A stretch of DNA of 64,000 nt. Origin: Clavelina lepadiformis. Its lineage: Eukaryota; Chordata; Ascidiacea; Aplousobranchia; Clavelinidae. Positions 24,701-36,313 of the stretch are shown in pieces; the stretch's first letter is position 1, and every line of letters begins with the position of its first letter. Below the pieces are notes generated by a model that was given only the letters and a program-made list of their open reading frames with translations, did not search any database and was not told the DNA's origin. The stretch covers positions 23,870,001 to 23,934,000 of the forward strand of contig NC_135240.1 of NCBI RefSeq assembly GCF_947623445.1. The letters run 5' to 3'. Position numbers and translations under genes: made by a program.

Positions 24701-26251
24701 ACTTTAACCGACGTCCAGTTGGCACCCCACACTCTCTTCCCAAGTTTGAACATCCATCTCACTCTATGCTGAAAGAAAAGGGATTCACGCAGCAGGTTTA
24801 CAGCAAATATCACAGCAGATGCCTTCGCGGTAAGTCCACTCACAATTATCTCGTATATTTCTAAAAAGAATTATTAAAATGCAAACAGGTAATGTAGTTA
24901 AGATTCCACTTCTGGCTGAATAAAGTAAATTGAATTGTTATGAACTTGTGCAAGTTGCTGAGTGTGTTTTCTTAATCTCTTGTTGTTGATGTACTTCAGA
25001 ACGTGAAAGGGCGGGCATCGGACAATCCCAGGAGATGAACACGCTCTTCAGATTTTGGTCATTCTTCCTTCGTGACAATTTCAACAAGAAGATGTTTGAA
25101 GAATTCAAAAATCTGGCAAGGGAAGACAGCAAACAAGGATACAGGTAGCCCATATATGTATATAAGCTTTGGATTGATCGAATTTTATCATAAAATTACC
25201 AACAAACGAATAAAACGTAATTTATCAGTAGGCTATAGGGTCAATGGGGTTTTATCTCCTTAAAGCCCACCGTAATAACAACCAAAAGTTAGTAGTCGAC
25301 AACTATCATCATGTTTGTATAATTCTGTCTCGTGCATGTGACATATCAACCTGAGAGCTTTTTCATCAATTGTTAACTCACTCAGAATAATACGCAAACA
25401 GAAAACAATGTTTTTCACATGGTTAAAACTCAATTTGAGTTTATGAATTCACAAATTACTATTTTCTTCCAGATACGGGTTGGAATGCCTTTTCCGCTTC
25501 TACAGCTACGGTCTGGAGAAACGATATCGCCATGATCTCTTCCAAGAGTTCCAAGATGAAGTGAAGAGGGATTACAAAGAAGGGCAGCTCTATGGACTTG
25601 AGAAGTTTTGGGCTTACTTGAAATACTCGGGCCATCCCAGCAGAGAAGTCGATCCTTGCATAAAAGCGTGGCTGAAAAAGTTTAAGAAACTGGAAGACTT
25701 CAGAGTACTGGTAAGTACCTGGTGCTATTTTTGTCGCTTACGATTATCTCGAAATTGTTGTGGGTTTTGTCGATAGATATCAAGCGTTCCTATTTAAAAG
25801 ACCTCGTCATTTCAAAGCTTTGCTTCAAGTAAGCCTGCAAGACATACCAATGAATAAAATAGATTTGCCTTCAGGCTATGAACACCTGAAAACGATAAAA
25901 TTTGCTTTTAAGTATACCATGTAATCATTACAAAGCAGTTTCATCAACAGTAGGCAGGAAATTTTTTGTCACAGTCGAAGCAAACCGGTTAAGAACGTTG
26001 GGCTAACTCTCAAAAGCATTTTAAGCTTGTTTAGTTCAGTTTGTGGCAAACTGTCAAGCATAAGCGCTTAATTTCTTCCATTTTGCTCTCAGCCTCCAGT
26101 TCAAGAGTCTACTTCTGGACAAGCAACTGCAGTTACGGCTGATTTCTCCGATAAACAGAGCTCATCGAGGCTTGCATCTGGGGATGCAAGCTCTTCCTCA
26201 AATGAAAAGAAATCGAATGAAAGGACTTCTAATGCCGATAACAACAGTTAA
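15727..26251 (+). CDS. LARP1: LARP1, La-related protein 1
   Basis: An RNA-binding protein that, in animals, binds the cap and 5' TOP motif of ribosomal-protein mRNAs downstream of mTORC1. 22 coding exons: 15727-16624, 17232-17287, 17380-17442, 17544-17621, 17723-17900, 19154-19267, 19933-20112, 20297-20468, 20618-20672, 20871-20960, 21507-21879, 22537-22706, 22808-22874, 22984-23180, 23456-23620, 23699-23873, 24088-24248, 24389-24501, 24672-24829, 25000-25144, 25473-25710, 26093-26251; 1334 residues, all phases agree. Landmarks: PKVNPW near residue 190, [10 protein letters not shown], an RG-rich tract in exon 7, the La motif ([15 protein letters not shown], exons 8-11), [25 protein letters not shown], and the C-terminal DM15 cap-binding repeats (exons 19-21, [19 protein letters not shown]). 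The ATG follows an acceptor at 15697-15698, so a 5' non-coding exon or a trans-spliced leader is likely. Exon 16 has a CAGCAG tandem acceptor. Confidence 0.95.
19064..19122. repeat. Small inverted repeat in LARP1 intron 5
   Basis: TAAGGTGATAAGTTAAT (19064-19080) pairs with ATTAATTATCACCTTA (19107-19122) with one extra base. The whole is 59 bp and has no clear target duplication. It could be a tiny MITE or a chance AT-rich palindrome. It ends just before the exon 6 acceptor region. Confidence 0.5.
21984..22481. mobile_element. hAT-type MITE, 498 bp, in LARP1 intron 11
   Basis: The ends CAGGGGTGACGAACCT and inverted CAGAGGTGACGAACCT differ at one place. ATCTATAC is repeated exactly at 21976-21983 and 22482-22489. 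CAGGGGTG ends with an 8-bp duplication are diagnostic of hAT (Charlie-like) elements. Runs of GGGCCGC near both ends make it far more GC-rich than its surroundings. No transposase is coded. The exact duplication and good ends suggest a fairly recent insertion. It lies between splice sites and leaves the LARP1 frame intact. Confidence 0.95.
22248..22305 (+). repeat. Internal 27-bp direct repeat inside the LARP1-intron MITE
   Basis: Two copies starting GTTCAAGACTGCTGGTCTC, at 22248-22275 and 22279-22305, differ by one inserted base and are three bases apart. They are followed by several CCGGA boxes. This is a local duplication within the hAT element. Confidence 0.8.
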
Positions 26252-29033
26252 CTGAAAGCTTCATCTGACTCTCAACCAAAGACTACTTTCCGTTTTATTT
26301 TTAATTTTGTTGATTGGTTTTGTTTTTTCTCCGCATTTCGGTTGCCCTACGCTCTAGTGGACATCCAGGATCAATCCAGAGACAAGGGACAAGGAGAAAA
26401 AGATGCTAAAGGCTGACAACTAAGATTTCATTTTTGGAATCTTCAGATTCTGTTCTGAAAAATAACACAAACCGGCTGGGTTTTTCATTGCTTTGAGCAT
26501 CAAAGCCAGTCTATCATTACCTGAGCAAAAATGGCTTACGGCTTATCCAGAGCGAAATTCGTGGATGCTCTTCCGTTATTTATGCAATATTTTTAAGTTT
26601 TATCTGGGGCACAAATTGGCTTTCATTTCTGCATGCAGGTTTTGATTGAGGCTGCCCGAAAAAAACGTCACTTCGGTTTGTTACAAAATCAAACCGAAAA
26701 AAGCACTGACATTCAATCACTTCCAACCACACTGTGAATACACTGAAAAAACAACGGCGAAAATCTCATCACTAACCCCCTTAAAATAGCACAACGAAGC
26801 TAATGCAAACCCGCCATCAACTCACTCGCCGAATCAGTTTGTGCATTTTGCCGCTACCAATTTTGTTCCGGAGGGCCTTGTTTGTTGTTGCATTGCTTCG
26901 TGCTGTATATTCGTCATGGTGTGAGGTTCATGACAGTACCAATACAGCGCACTTGAAGGTTTTTATATGGTGCTAGCGTGCTTCTGAATCAATTTCATGT
27001 CCCATGAACTGCCGCAATACGCCGCGATAATCGACATCAACATAACACAGGTAGTGATACATTGATGGCTTTAAAATATTGCAATCATATTCGTTCGGTT
27101 GAGTTTAGTCTTGCACCATATCCCTGTAGTTGTGATCGAACGCTTACCATGAAAAATCTTCGTCTATCTGCATGCATATGCCTGATATGTATCGCTTATT
27201 GCATCCGGCTCAAGGGTATAAGTAACCATCTTAATCTTTTGATTAACTTTTCTGCCTAAATATTATCCTTTCTTTTTATTTGTTAATCGTGCGCCTAGTT
27301 GTGGAAATGCTGACTTTTATACTTGTCAAAACAAAGCGATTTATTTTTGGTAAACTGGGTTATATGGTGTGAGATCTCTATAGTAATTTCGTTATTGATT
27401 AGGGGCGTTAGTTTTTTTGTAAGGCGATTACGTCACGTTTATGGCATATCGTCATTACGACAGTTGTATTTTCGTTCATTACGTCATAATGAAATCGCTA
27501 TTGCTGACAGTCTCCAATTATTATACCTTGCCATATTCGGTGATCAGAAAAAATCCCCACTTCATTCACAATTTTTGTCCGTTTAGATCACATAGAAAAT
27601 TGATACGACATGTGGACATATAAGACGTGCATTACCCCTTCAACTTGGCTTGTTTTTACTTTTGTGTCTTCTGCTTTGCGCATGTTTTAAACTCTTATTA
27701 TGTGTCATCGCTTATCGTTTTACCGCCGTACTCAACTGCCGATATCAAGTAGTTTATCTCATGTTAGAGCGTTGTAAAATTGCCGCTAAGTTCGTCCAAA
27801 ACTGACCATTTATTGCCAAACTTCTGCATTGATCTTGGAAAATTTTCCGAAATGTTCTTGGCAGCCAAAGGTTTTCTATATTTTAATTGCAGTGTTTTTC
27901 AACTCGATCTGTTACGCCTCCACAAGCGTTTTTTCTCTTATTGATACAAATTTAGCTTTTGGCCAAGTTTCCTGCACGGTAATGGGGTTAAGCGATCGTT
28001 CCGAGCTACAGCCTTTCAGGCCATGTTTTTCTGTATTTGTACAAATGTTTGTGCTAAATTAACAATTGTAAAGGTGTCGGAATAGATTTGCTGTAGCAAG
28101 AGCTGTTTTGTGGTGCGCAGTCGATTTTCGGGAGACCCAAGTATTGCTAATTGCTTTGACAGAGCCAAGTTAGAGTTTTGTTTAGTTTCCAAGCGTACAT
28201 GTCAAACTATATCAGCTTCGTATCTCGTGCCGTTTTAAACCTTTGGTCTTCGGAATTTTTGCTGCTTCTATCTCAGTTTTTGCCGGTATGTGGTTACTTG
28301 TTAGTCTTGTTTTGTCTGCTGGTTCTAATTTGTTGCACGTTCATCTGTGGCGCGACGGATAGGTCTCTTTTCGTCGTCTTCTGAGGCCGGGGTTATGGAC
28401 TTGGTTGTACTAATTTTTAAAAAATTCTTAATTTCTGATCGTGATGCTCGCGCTTTTTGTGTAATTTTTGTGAACGAGGATTTAAATAAAGAAAAAAAGG
28501 ATGAAAACTATTGTGCTGTTGTTTCTGTTTTTTTTGAAGCAGCTGCCATCAAGAAAACAGATGATACAAGCCACACAGGTACCGTACAAATACATACATG
28601 TTTGCTGAGAACGAACTGTTACTTTTCCGCAAATATGTGTGGTTTTTGACCAATCAGGTATGAATCGGTCAGAACAACAATAGACTGCGTTTGCTGTTGC
28701 AAAAACGCTAGTGACCGTGAAAATGGTATTGAGGTCAACGCGGTAGAACAACTCTCATTTATTTAACTCTCTGCGAATTTATGAAAAATTTCTTTCCGTT
28801 AGTTTTGATAGAAGGCATTCATTCAGCTTAAGCAAAGTAATAATATCAAGACAAAGGAGAAGTTCGTAGTGCTACGACATTGGCCAAGAAAAGAAACTAG
28901 TCGCTTACAACAAAAACAGTAAGTAGGCTAATTGCCAGCTAAATAGCTTTTTCGGATTGACTGCAGCTGGTAGAAAGCATGTTTCGGTTATCAGTACATT
29001 AATTTGTAAAGGAATACTATTCATTACAGTAGA
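26252..29033. other. LARP1 3' UTR and spacer before the ZP genes
   Basis: The left part must hold the LARP1 3' UTR, but no canonical AATAAA was recognised in the first kilobase, so the poly(A) site is unassigned. Short open frames of 60-100 codons from 27062 to 28751 have no family signature, no convincing splice context and biased hydrophobic composition; they are treated as chance. The right end should carry the promoter of the ZP receptor gene. Confidence 0.5.
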
Positions 29034-31853
29034 ATGCACCTCCTGTTCAAGATAGTCATCATTTTCTTTTTGCTCTACCTCTACACTTTGGAGTTTGGAG
29101 ATGGTGAGTAGACAACACATGAAGACGCTTCCTGTTTGTTTGGTTAAAGAAACAGATAATACTTTCTCAGTCTCAAACAACGTCATCTACGAAGTCTGTC
29201 ATCCATATTAAAATCAGCTGCTTACTTACTCAGGCGCAAGGAACAAATGCAAATCCGGCAAGCACGACTGCCATTTAAACGCGACTTGTATAAACAAAAG
29301 ACGTGGCCAATACCAATGCATTTGCAACGCCGGTCATACTGGAAACGGGACCCACTGCAGACGTAGGCTATGACTACGAGGATTTAATATTTGAAATCGA
29401 TGCAAATCGAAGGGCTTTGTTTTCATTTCAAGTCTGATAACATAACTAACGTGTAAATTTTTACTGAAAAAGGATACGACGAATGCGCAACTGGTGAGCA
29501 TGAATGCCATGAAAACGCCACTTGTACAAACACATATTATTCCTATAAGTGTACGTGCAATGACGGGTATATTGGTGACGGCAAAATATGCAGAGGTAAC
29601 ATTTAACTCTGTTCCTGTAAAGATAATGAGGTTTAACATTCAAACTCAAAAGAATATTTAAGTGGTTGAACCTGCAATATTGAACATTTTTAGAGGATTG
29701 TGATCTTCCTTCCGGCATAAATCTTTTTGATGGGAGGAAAATTGTCGACTTTCTAGACCCGCTCTTTGAATGCGATTCCGCCACTGTTGAAATAACGTAA
29801 TGATTTCGCGTTTATGTTTTACTGTAGTTCGCGCTGGAACCCAATCAAAGTAGCGGAAACAAGCTGCTAATCTTTTCTGCAGTGGCAAGAAACCACATAT
29901 TTTAGCTTTATTATCTATAGTTTTTGTTCCAAGTTTTCGTACCTGTCGTCTCAAAGAAATCGGCATCGGCACCATACTGGTTGCAACCCCCTTCACCCAT
30001 CCCTCCGCCTTAGGTTTCGCTCCCAGTGTTGACCCGGATTGTCGCCCACGTCGTAAAAACGAGAAGTCGGTTTTTTCCTTCACCACGATCCAATGCAACT
30101 CTTCGTATACGGTAAAGAATATCGTCAAAAAATTTGCTTAAAAGAGTTCATTTGATTAATGGTAAGCTGTCTCTGCGTGTTAGCCACTGTTTACTACTGT
30201 TACTTTTTTTCTCGTCTGTGTATGATGACATAAACGTCCTTATACAAAAATCGTTGAGTGATTCTTTTGCAGAAAACATCTAATCATCTCATTCAGACTT
30301 TCACTGTAATGGCTTACACAAACGGCTATGCTTCGGATTCTGTGACAACGGTCGCCAAGCAAATCGCGATGAACTTTGAATGCATTAGGCCTAGACTCCT
30401 GGAAGTTTCAGCGGTCAGCGTGTTGAAACCTAAGCAAGGGTAAGTTATATCGACAAGGCAAAACTCAACTTAAACACAAAAACACGAGGAAAATTCTAGT
30501 TTTTATATACCATGTACCTCCAACAATATTTCAGAGGATCACGATAACCAAACTCTTTTGTAGTTCCATTACGATGTTAGAAGAAAGTGATACCGCTGAT
30601 TTCGATGTTTCCATGACTCGTTATGAATCGGACGCGTTTCTAAAAGAAGAGAAGTCAGACACTGTTGCGTTACCTAACTACGTGTATATAGGTGTGGAAA
30701 TTCTGGACGACATCCCAGCCAATTTCGTATTGCAAGTAGGCTTTGTTCTTGCGCAACTTTTACTTTTTGTGAGGTCACTTAAACCTCGGACATCTATGAT
30801 TGCTGCACAATTGAATTAAAGTTTGTTACTGTATGTAGCTCAAAGGATGCTGGGCCACATCTCGTCCTTACATTAATGACGTAATCAACTACGTTTTAAT
30901 AAAGAACGGGTATGGAAGTTTTTCAAATTAACTTCGTCGAGATGTTTACTGCCAGTCTTGATATTTCGCATGGCGTCAGTTTCAGCTGTAGGTTTTTTTC
31001 CTTACACTGCTTATAGCGTAGCTGTGGCTGACAACGGTGACGAAGTGGTGATTCTCAGGAATTCCGTTGATTCAATGGCCCATTTCAAGTTCAAGGCTTT
31101 TGCTTGGACTAATTCTAAACCTGACATTTTTCTTTTCTGTTCTGTTTATGTTTGTGATGACGACAACGAAGATTGCAGCACGGTATGAGGGGGTTTATCT
31201 AAAGTCGTTAACCAAGTCTCCTTGTCTCTTTAGCTTTTTAAGCTGCTTGTTTTTTGTGCGTATGTGCAGATAGCGGTTCCGAACGATGAAACTCGAAATT
31301 GTAGCATTGGCGAAAACGAACGAAATCTTTCCTGCGGTCCTATTCGAGTTTTAAGACGTCCTCAATGTTCTAAAGTAAGACTAAAAAGTAATTCCAAAAC
31401 AAGTTTGACAGCTTGACAAATTAACCGCTTTGCTAAAACTGTACAGGACAACGGAGGGTGTGATCATTACTGCCACGATGAGAGCAAATTTTGCTTCTGT
31501 TCCTGCTACAAAGGATATCGCCTAGCATTGGACAAAGCAACTTGCGTGAAAGGTATTTCTCGTCTTATATTCAAATTAGTTGTCACGGACTTGACCAGAA
31601 ATGAACAAATGTCCACTTTGTTTTTGCAGAAGAACACACGGTTTCGGTAAACGATTACGTCAGCATTTTTACATGGCATCAGATCAAGCAAATTTTGCAA
31701 ATCGCTTTTGTCGGGATAGTGACCATAGCTCTGTGTTTGTCGGTTTTTGTCCATTGTTGGATGACATCTCGAAAAAATTCTAGCGATTCTGGAATGACGC
31801 TTTCAAAGTACAAACAATCTGACCGGCTTGCACCTTCATGCCCTAATGAATGA
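29034..31853 (+). CDS. EGF-EGF-ZP-EGF transmembrane protein (ZP domain)
   Basis: Twelve exons: 29034-29103, 29234-29362, 29473-29595, 29694-29796, 29883-30111, 30273-30439, 30564-30735, 30839-30909, 30986-31182, 31270-31374, 31447-31552, 31630-31853; about 564 residues. Order: signal peptide (MHLLFKIVIIFFLLYLY), EGF-like 1, calcium-binding-type EGF 2 (YDECATGEHEC), a ZP module in two halves (ZP-N exons 4-6; ZP-C from SITMLEE through LKGCWATSRPY and FLFCSVYVC), a third EGF-like repeat (CDHYCHDESKFCFC), a transmembrane helix near ILQIAFVGIVTIALCLSVF and a short tail. ZP modules polymerise into extracellular filaments; the family includes egg-coat proteins, uromodulin and tectorins. At 30993-30999 there are seven Ts where phase and the conserved continuation (NGCRFFPYT) need six. 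This is an apparent one-base insertion, perhaps a sequencing error. Role and tissue are unknown. Confidence 0.88.
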
Positions 31854-32135
31854 TATGAATGTCCAACTCTTCAATGAAAACTGCTACGCAGTAAAGCATC
31901 TTTGTTTTCACGATGCTGGAATAAGTGCTAAAACTCTTATAAAGATATTGCGTTATAACCTTAACAAACTTGCCTCTTTCCATATATGAATCAAACAAGT
32001 TGTTATTCGCAAGGCGAAACTTGCATTTTGAACCAAATGTAATAGGTGCTAATGTAAAGCTTTCTGATGTTAATTGATGTAGTGTGGTCTCGCCCTTTAA
32101 ACTCGTTGGTGATGTTTCTACTTTTTTGCAAGGAA

Positions 32136-32141
32136 AATAAA
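32136..32141 (+). terminator. Poly(A) signal of the ZP receptor gene
   Basis: AATAAA 283 bases after the stop codon, the first canonical signal downstream. Confidence 0.6.
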
Positions 32142-33324
32142 AGTCAGTAAAAGTGTATTCATGGTGGTTTTAAGATCTGTTGAACGTTTTAATGAATAAG
32201 AATGTTAACATAAAAATCTTTCGTTATAAACGTATGAACAAAGAAATGTCAATTATGAAGATGGTGTTTTAATTATCCAAATTATTCATTCAAATGCTTT
32301 TCGACAAATCAGTTTACAATAGTAACATTCTTTTCTGATAAGTTGTTTTCTGGTACGTCTTAAAACTATTTCATTTAAAAGAATAACGAAAAGATTTTTT
32401 ACAGAATACTCAAGAGCAGCGATCAACCAACGCTCATGCGAATTATGTGTGAGGCTTCAATTAAATAATCAGATATATTTCAGTTTAATGCGTATCGCAC
32501 TGTTCAAGCTGGTTGGTTATACTAACAGCAACTATACATAGACATGAAACAAAAACTAAGAGCACACCGCTAAACAAGAAATGTTATGGATGGAATTTGT
32601 CAATAATTACCTTGTTGATTGTGGGGGATTATTTTTATGTCACGAAATACCTAACAGAGATATAAGATTTTGTCAGTTATACACTTTCAAAAATGTTCGT
32701 GACTAATGTAATGCAGTAATGTCGGAATCCATTTACATGGTTTCAGCACAAGCATTTGCGATATTTGAATTAGATCACACTTTTAGCGCCCGCACAGGAT
32801 GTTGTTTTAACGCGGAAGTGATTTTTAATGGACTCGTGAGAAACTGATGTTGTTTCACAAACCAACGAACAAAATGTAAGTCAAATAAAGGGGTCGTTGA
32901 AAAAAATGTATATACTCTTGTTTGGTTAACTTGGGTTGTTTTTAGAAGTAAACGACATTGCTGTTGCAAAACAATAGATTTAGACCAATAAGATATCCAT
33001 GTAAAGTCCTAGTTAATGTCAACAACAGTGCGGCTGATGTCGTGGGCAAGGTCTTTTTGAGGTGAATTCCGGCGTTATGATCACTATTATACTTTTCGAT
33101 TTTGGAAGCTTTCTTACAGAAAGCATAACAGTTTAAAATGTCAGAAATTTAAAATTTAAAGACAAAGTTATCCATGTCATGGCATGCTAATATCTGAAAC
33201 TAGTTGTTGTTGTCGTTGTTCCTGAATTTAGCTTTCAGTTTGTAAGGCTTAGGAATAGGCTTCAAATGAGAGACGACAGCGATCAATAATGAAGAGGTCA
33301 TAGTACGCTAACATCATTTCATTG
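32142..33324. other. Spacer between the two ZP genes
   Basis: About 1.2 kb of AT-rich DNA without a recognisable gene, RNA or repeat. The promoter of the second ZP gene should be at its right end; no TATA box was recognised. Confidence 0.5.
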
Positions 33325-34660
33325 ATGACATTCTGTTTGCTTGTTCAAGCAGGTAATCTTTAGTTCATTCTTGTAAATTCGTGTCAGTTTTATACCAAAG
33401 TATACGATGAAGCCTTTTCTTAACGATAAGGTTTGTGCAAAACTGGTTACAAAATTTAATCTTTTTAGTGAAAAAGTGCGAAAAGCCTCCAGATGATTTT
33501 AATTATTTTAACGAAGATGAAACAAAAGATTATTTGAAACCTGAAACAGAATGCTCGGCCGGCGGAATTAAAATAACGTAAGTTCTGGTTTGCAGCGACA
33601 TCCAGCAGGAGAACAAATCTATTGTCAATAGTTTCTTCCGTTTTAAGTGAGCTGACATCTAGTGCAATGTATAGATGAATACAAGTTGTTTCTTTCTTAA
33701 ATAATAACTTGATTTTGATGTTGTTAATCAAATCTACAGCCTTGAGAGTTGCCGCCTCGATCAGCTTGCTATTGTAAACATGTTTGCTGGGAATAGCAGC
33801 CGCCCTACGCACACTAAAGGACTGGACAGAGAATGCTTGCCCGATGTTTCGGACGACGATGACACAATTTTTACTGTTCTTTTTAATCTATGCGGTACAG
33901 AAATAGAAGTAAGCGCGGTTAAAATACGAATTCGTGTATATGTTCAGCTATCATTTTTAATTCAATTGTCATTTTTAAGCGAACATAACTAAATAAATAA
34001 CATATGTAAGCTTGGCTACCATTGTGTTCATCTGTACCGGCGGTTAGTTGGTTACCAGTTCTATATTTTCTATTTCAGTTACTTATCCTCCGGTAAGATT
34101 ACGTAATTCTAAGTTACTTATTTATTTACTTATTCGTACTTAAAATGAATGAACGATTAAATAAATACGCTTAACCGCAAGCAACGAGTAACCGGCTACA
34201 CTCCATAGTTAACTTGTTGCACTGAAACCTTTCTGTATTAAGTGACGACAACACAATCACCTAAATTTTGTTGCAGTATAGCAAAAAGTCTTTGAAGTAT
34301 ACCTACACTATTGTATTGCTTGTGAACCTCGCCAGTGATGAAGCTGGAGGCGAATCTGCCGACGTCATAACACGATTGCCTCGCCTTATCGTCATGAAAT
34401 TTACATGCGTTGTTTCAAAAACTATGATTTTGCAAGCACTTGATTTTAAACTGGATAAACGGTGAGTGGAAAAGTTATTTTTGTGGTAAAACTATAACTA
34501 GTATCTATATTGTCTAGTTATGGATTTGTTTTTCTTTTTCAGGCAACATGAGAAGGTGCGACAAATCTGGGCTATTTTCAAGAAGAGGCTTAAATTTGAT
34601 AAGCGTTATTTACCATTCTGGTTTAAAATCCATCCAAGGTGGAAATTCAGATTTGCATAA
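33325..34660 (+). CDS. ZP-N-only protein with basic aromatic tail (tandem paralogue)
   Basis: Exons: 33325-33352, 33469-33577, 33740-33908, 34277-34461, 34543-34660; 202 residues, all phases agree. The middle three exons align by intron position and phase with exons 4-6 of the upstream ZP receptor: a first exon ending in ATA-AC (phase 2), a second ending at the conserved block FTVLFNLCGTEIE (phase 0), and a third ending in phase 2. They encode a ZP-N-like half module. Instead of ZP-C, EGF and membrane segments, the last exon codes 38 residues (from QHEKVRQIW to WKFRFA-stop) with 12 K/R against 2 acidic residues, three W and many F. The proposed start gives only a nine-residue leader (MTFCLLVQA), so the true signal peptide exon may be elsewhere. 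It is probably a secreted or intracellular derivative of a tandem duplication. Function unknown. Confidence 0.68.
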
Positions 34661-35202
34661 CTCCATTTAACGTCTATTGTAATTATGCATCTCATGATTT
34701 TACGTTTGTTTTATTAAAAACAATCACCAGATGGAATTAGTACACCTTGTGACAATATCTTAGAAATATTTTTGGTTTGATGTAACTTTGACCGATTTCT
34801 TCATGCCTTTAGACAGCATATGCCAATACGTTGACATATAATATTTCAACAGTAAATAAATTCCGACAGTTGTTTTATTGATAAACTCCGTTTGCGGGAA
34901 TTTCTAACTTTAAAGTAAGTTATTTAAAACTATTCTGCAAAACAAGGCGAACAGTCACATATGAGAGATAAATTTTAGAACTTCAAAAAATGAAATATTG
35001 TATTTAGGAATTGAGTTGAATTCAAGTAACGAACAATTTTTCGAAAAAACACAGTCTAGCTAAAGATATTAAAAGGTATAAAGTATGCCAATTGTCACTT
35101 TATATTCAAACAGGTCACAAAGAAAAACACAACATACCAGTCAGTGTTACTAATACTACAGGAAATACTGCCCGCAAAACCTTCAGCAAATTGCTGCCGC
35201 AG
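34661..35202. other. Convergent 3' flanks
   Basis: ATTAAA at 34713-34718, 53 bases past the ZP-N gene stop, is a likely poly(A) signal. TTTATT at 34874-34879 is AATAAA on the minus strand and may serve the lectin-like gene to the right, with a 3' UTR of about 330 bases. Nothing else was recognised. Confidence 0.45.
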
Positions 35203-36084
35203 TTACAGTTTTCTTGCGCACAAGGGAACCCCGAACCTCATTTGGGGAAAATAATTTATAAATCCTCCCCCGTATTCGACTTCCGACCTTGCCACAAGTA
35301 GTCCTAGATTGGAAAAACCGTCAATCATTGCTGGATATCCGGTATACCAATATTCATCCATTTCGACCTGAGTGCCGTTGGATAAGCTGACTAAGTGTTG
35401 AGGATTACTCTCTTCATTGACCTTAATAAAGAGTTGATGTTAGGTTTGCGTAAAAGCTTTTAAAATGGTAAACACATAACCAAATTAATAGTATGTTGAA
35501 ATTGCCTGAATTTTCATAGTTAATTTTACTATCAATATTAGTTGTCTTGGCAGTTATTACATAGCTATTATAGTTATTTAGCTACAGTGGTATAGTTGTT
35601 GCACTGGACCAAGGGACAAAGATGTCATAAATAAATACTCACGTCTATAGTATTTCCGAGCCAAAATGTAACATATTTCACTGTCGCTACTGACGTCGGG
35701 CCCTTGTTCCAGGTATTGAACAAGTATTCATAAACCCTTTCGAACATTTCCTTGCTCTCGATTTCCGCCAGACTGTATCCGCAAATTACCTCTGCCTCGT
35801 GGAAAGGTATTGTTAGGCCAAAAACGCTTGCCGCTTTAATGCATTCTCCTTCATAAATTAAACCGCCCGCGCAAATTTCTGCAAAGGTGTTAAAAGTATT
35901 AAAACCGGTCTGCATGATGCTTTGTAGAAACAGTCAACCTTTTCTCACCTAATTCATTTCGTTCAGCAGTGGTCAAACTACCAACATCGCAAGTTGAAAT
36001 ATTTGCAATTGAGGCAGACTGGACGAGTTCTACTATTTGAAGCAGACTCAAAAAGAGAAATATGGACACAGACATAATCTTCAT
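35203..36084 (-). CDS. Small secreted C-type-lectin-like protein A
   Basis: Three exons read leftwards: 36084-35949, 35878-35643, 35421-35203; 196 residues. It has a signal peptide (MKIMSVSIFLFLSLLQIVEL), then CDVGSLTTAERNEL, then one lectin-like fold: GGLIYEGECI, AEVICGYSLAEIESKEMF, an aromatic strand with FWLGNTID, a WYTGYPA segment and the closing GVPLCARKL. The pattern AEIxS-M, W-G-N-D and a terminal VPLCA fits a divergent C-type lectin-like domain. The classic calcium/sugar motifs (EPN, QPD, WND) are not seen, so sugar binding is doubtful. It is the paralogue of the diverging gene at 37510-38578: exon 2 is exactly 236 bases in both. A minus-strand TATA box lies about 220 bases upstream of the ATG. 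The lectin assignment is by pattern, not search. Confidence 0.8.
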
Positions 36085-36130
36085 ACTTGATGAGGGGAAT
36101 GTAGCAATTCTAAGTCCTGTTGGGGTCACT

Positions 36131-36170
36131 ACTTACTTCGGAGTACTTACTTCGGAGTACTTACTTACTT
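36131..36170 (+). repeat. 14-bp tandem repeat upstream of lectin-like gene A
   Basis: ACTTACTTCGGAGT is repeated twice head to tail (36131-36144, 36145-36158), followed by a partial ACTTACTTACTTCAC copy. It falls within the likely 5' UTR of the minus-strand gene, 47 bases before its ATG. Confidence 0.85.
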
Positions 36171-36305
36171 CACTACCGACTTGTGGTAAAGTATACAGTA
36201 AATAAACGAATCGATTTCAAACCGCGGCGTTGCTGAAATATAGCTTCACTTTTGGACGCTTTCTCGTTCTATTTGGCAATGTTTGTAGCATTCAGTGTCC
36301 TGCTG

Positions 36306-36313
36306 CTTTTATA
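36306..36313 (-). promoter_or_regulatory. TATA box of lectin-like gene A
   Basis: On the minus strand the sequence reads TATAAAAG, a canonical TATA box, 222 bases before the ATG. The start of transcription should be about 30 bases further left (near 36275), giving a 5' UTR of about 190 bases that includes the 14-bp tandem repeat. Confidence 0.5.

Noticed and set aside
26970-28751. Several 60-100 codon open frames between LARP1 and the ZP gene
   Set aside because: Hydrophobic, T-rich translations with no motif, no splice logic and mutual overlap on both strands.
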